Source: Nocardia sp. alder85J (GTDB lineage: Bacteria > Actinomycetota > Actinomycetes > Mycobacteriales > Mycobacteriaceae). From it: DNA of 64,000 nucleotides. Below, one piece after another: positions 63,408-64,000 of the stretch. The DNA lies in contig NZ_JAIUCZ020000002.1 of assembly GCF_020176955.2 (NCBI RefSeq), positions 124,001 to 188,000 on the forward strand, given 5' to 3'. Made by a program: the position numbers and the translations under genes. Below the pieces are notes generated by a model that was not told the origin of the DNA, searched no databases, and saw nothing but the letters and a program-made list of their open reading frames with translations. Position 1 is the first letter of the stretch. Every line of letters begins with the position of its first letter.

Positions 63408-64000
63408 ATGAAGCCGAAGATTCTGGTCGTCGACGACGATATGGCGCTCGCCGAGATGCTCACGATCGTCTTGCGCGGCGAGGGTTTCGACCCGCACGTG
63501 GTCGGCGACGGCACGCAAGCGCTCACCGCGGTCCGGGAGATCCGTCCCGATCTGGTGTTGCTGGATCTGATGTTGCCGGGCATGAACGGTATCGATGTAT
63601 GCCGGGTGCTGCGCGCGGATTCGGGCGTGCCGATCGTGATGTTGACGGCGAAGACCGACACGGTGGACGTGGTGCTCGGTCTGGAGTCGGGGGCCGACGA
63701 CTACATCGTCAAGCCGTTCAAGCCCAAGGAGCTGGTGGCCCGGGTCCGGGCGCGGTTGCGCCGGACCGAGGAGGAGCCGGCGGAGCTGCTCTCCATTGCG
63801 GATATCGTCATAGATGTGCCCGCACACAAGGTCACCCGTGGTGGTCAGCAGATCTCGCTGACCCCGCTGGAGTTCGATCTGCTGGTGGCGCTGGCCCGTA
63901 AGCCGCGTCAGGTGTTCACCCGTGAGGTGCTGCTGGAGCAGGTCTGGGGTTACCGGCACGCCGCCGATACCCGTCTGGTCAACGTCCATGTTCAGCGCCT
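63408..64000 (+). CDS. mtrA: Response regulator MtrA, truncated by the window edge
   Basis: The first 197 codons are visible. Receiver domain: ILVVDDDMALAEML (acidic pocket), LVLLDLMLPGMNG (phospho-Asp), MLTAKTD (Thr) and DYIVKPFKPKEL (Lys). After a linker with RRTEEEPAELLSIADI, the winged-helix DNA-binding domain runs LTPLEFDLLVALARKPRQVFTREVLLEQVWGYRHAADTRLVNVHVQRL to the edge. It works with MtrB to control cell division, envelope and osmotic genes. A strong GGAGAG lies 18 bp upstream but serves a three-codon ATG-ACA-ACA-TAG, so MtrA may be translated by re-initiation or from a leaderless message. Confidence 0.95.
   Translation, partial: MKPKILVVDDDMALAEMLTIVLRGEGFDPHVVGDGTQALTAVREIRPDLVLLDLMLPGMNGIDVCRVLRADSGVPIVMLTAKTDTVDVVLGLESGADDYIVKPFKPKELVARVRARLRRTEEEPAELLSIADIVIDVPAHKVTRGGQQISLTPLEFDLLVALARKPRQVFTREVLLEQVWGYRHAADTRLVNVHVQR

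Overview
The window is high-GC actinobacterial DNA from a mycolic-acid-bearing member of the Corynebacteriales, most likely Nocardia or a close relative. The evidence is gene content and order. From about 39.5 kb to the end it carries, in one neighbourhood, a P450, a TIGR03089 protein, an LCP ligase, rmlD, wbbL, a sugar-1-phosphate nucleotidyltransferase, manA, a TobH-like SIS protein, a phosphohexomutase, a DUF3499 protein, a zincin-like protein, whiB2, fbiA, fbiB, alkB, sahH, tmk and mtrA. This parallels the Mycobacterium tuberculosis Rv3246c-Rv3268 block, with insertions and local rearrangement. No rRNA, tRNA, CRISPR array or intact insertion sequence was seen.

Layout. (1) 0-4.1 kb is accessory and partly decayed: the end of a lower-GC unknown gene, a lipoprotein, a frameshifted PASTA-like secreted protein, a solitary HTH-methylase-specificity fusion, and the truncated tail of a GmrSD-like (DUF1524) nuclease. 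(2) 4.1-9.3 kb is small-molecule metabolism: a dihydrodipicolinate-reductase-like protein, a carboxymuconolactone decarboxylase (CMD)-like protein, a YjbR protein, a TetR repressor with a near-perfect operator in front of an amidohydrolase, and a TauD-type dioxygenase. (3) 9.6-17.4 kb is a tight operon of a PotABCD-type ABC transporter followed by HyuA and HyuB, which suggests import and ATP-dependent opening of a cyclic amide. (4) 17.6-24.6 kb holds endonuclease IV, a small exported protein, a Ser/Thr kinase, a PAP2 phosphatase and an ABC/FtsX exporter.

(5) 24.7-36.4 kb is the most unusual part. A leftward operon encodes a SWIM zinc-finger/DUF5691 fusion, a MoxR AAA ATPase, a DUF5682 protein and a vWA protein. 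Divergently transcribed from it is a Rad50-like ATPase with a CPLCG hook, followed by a small protein with HEPN-like features. Two very short ORFs (28 and 37 codons) with strong ribosome binding sites and similar sequence flank this island. The region reads as a candidate conflict or stress system. (6) 36.5-39.6 kb contains a minisatellite, a YchJ protein, a SelT/W/H-like protein and a carboxylesterase with a textbook CRP-type site upstream.

(7) 39.5-64 kb is the conserved cell-envelope, cofactor and regulator block. rmlD, wbbL and the nucleotidyltransferase build the rhamnosyl linker and activated sugars. manA and the phosphohexomutase supply mannose phosphates, and the LCP protein attaches glycopolymers to peptidoglycan. 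fbiA and fbiB make coenzyme F420, sahH recycles S-adenosylhomocysteine, tmk makes dTDP, and mtrA controls cell-cycle and envelope genes. Points of interest here are a perfect LexA-type SOS box between whiB2 and fbiA, a perfect palindrome at the sahH promoter, and an alkB that has no rubredoxin genes beside it.

Coordinates come from reading frames and ribosome binding sites. Family names come from motif recognition, not from any search.
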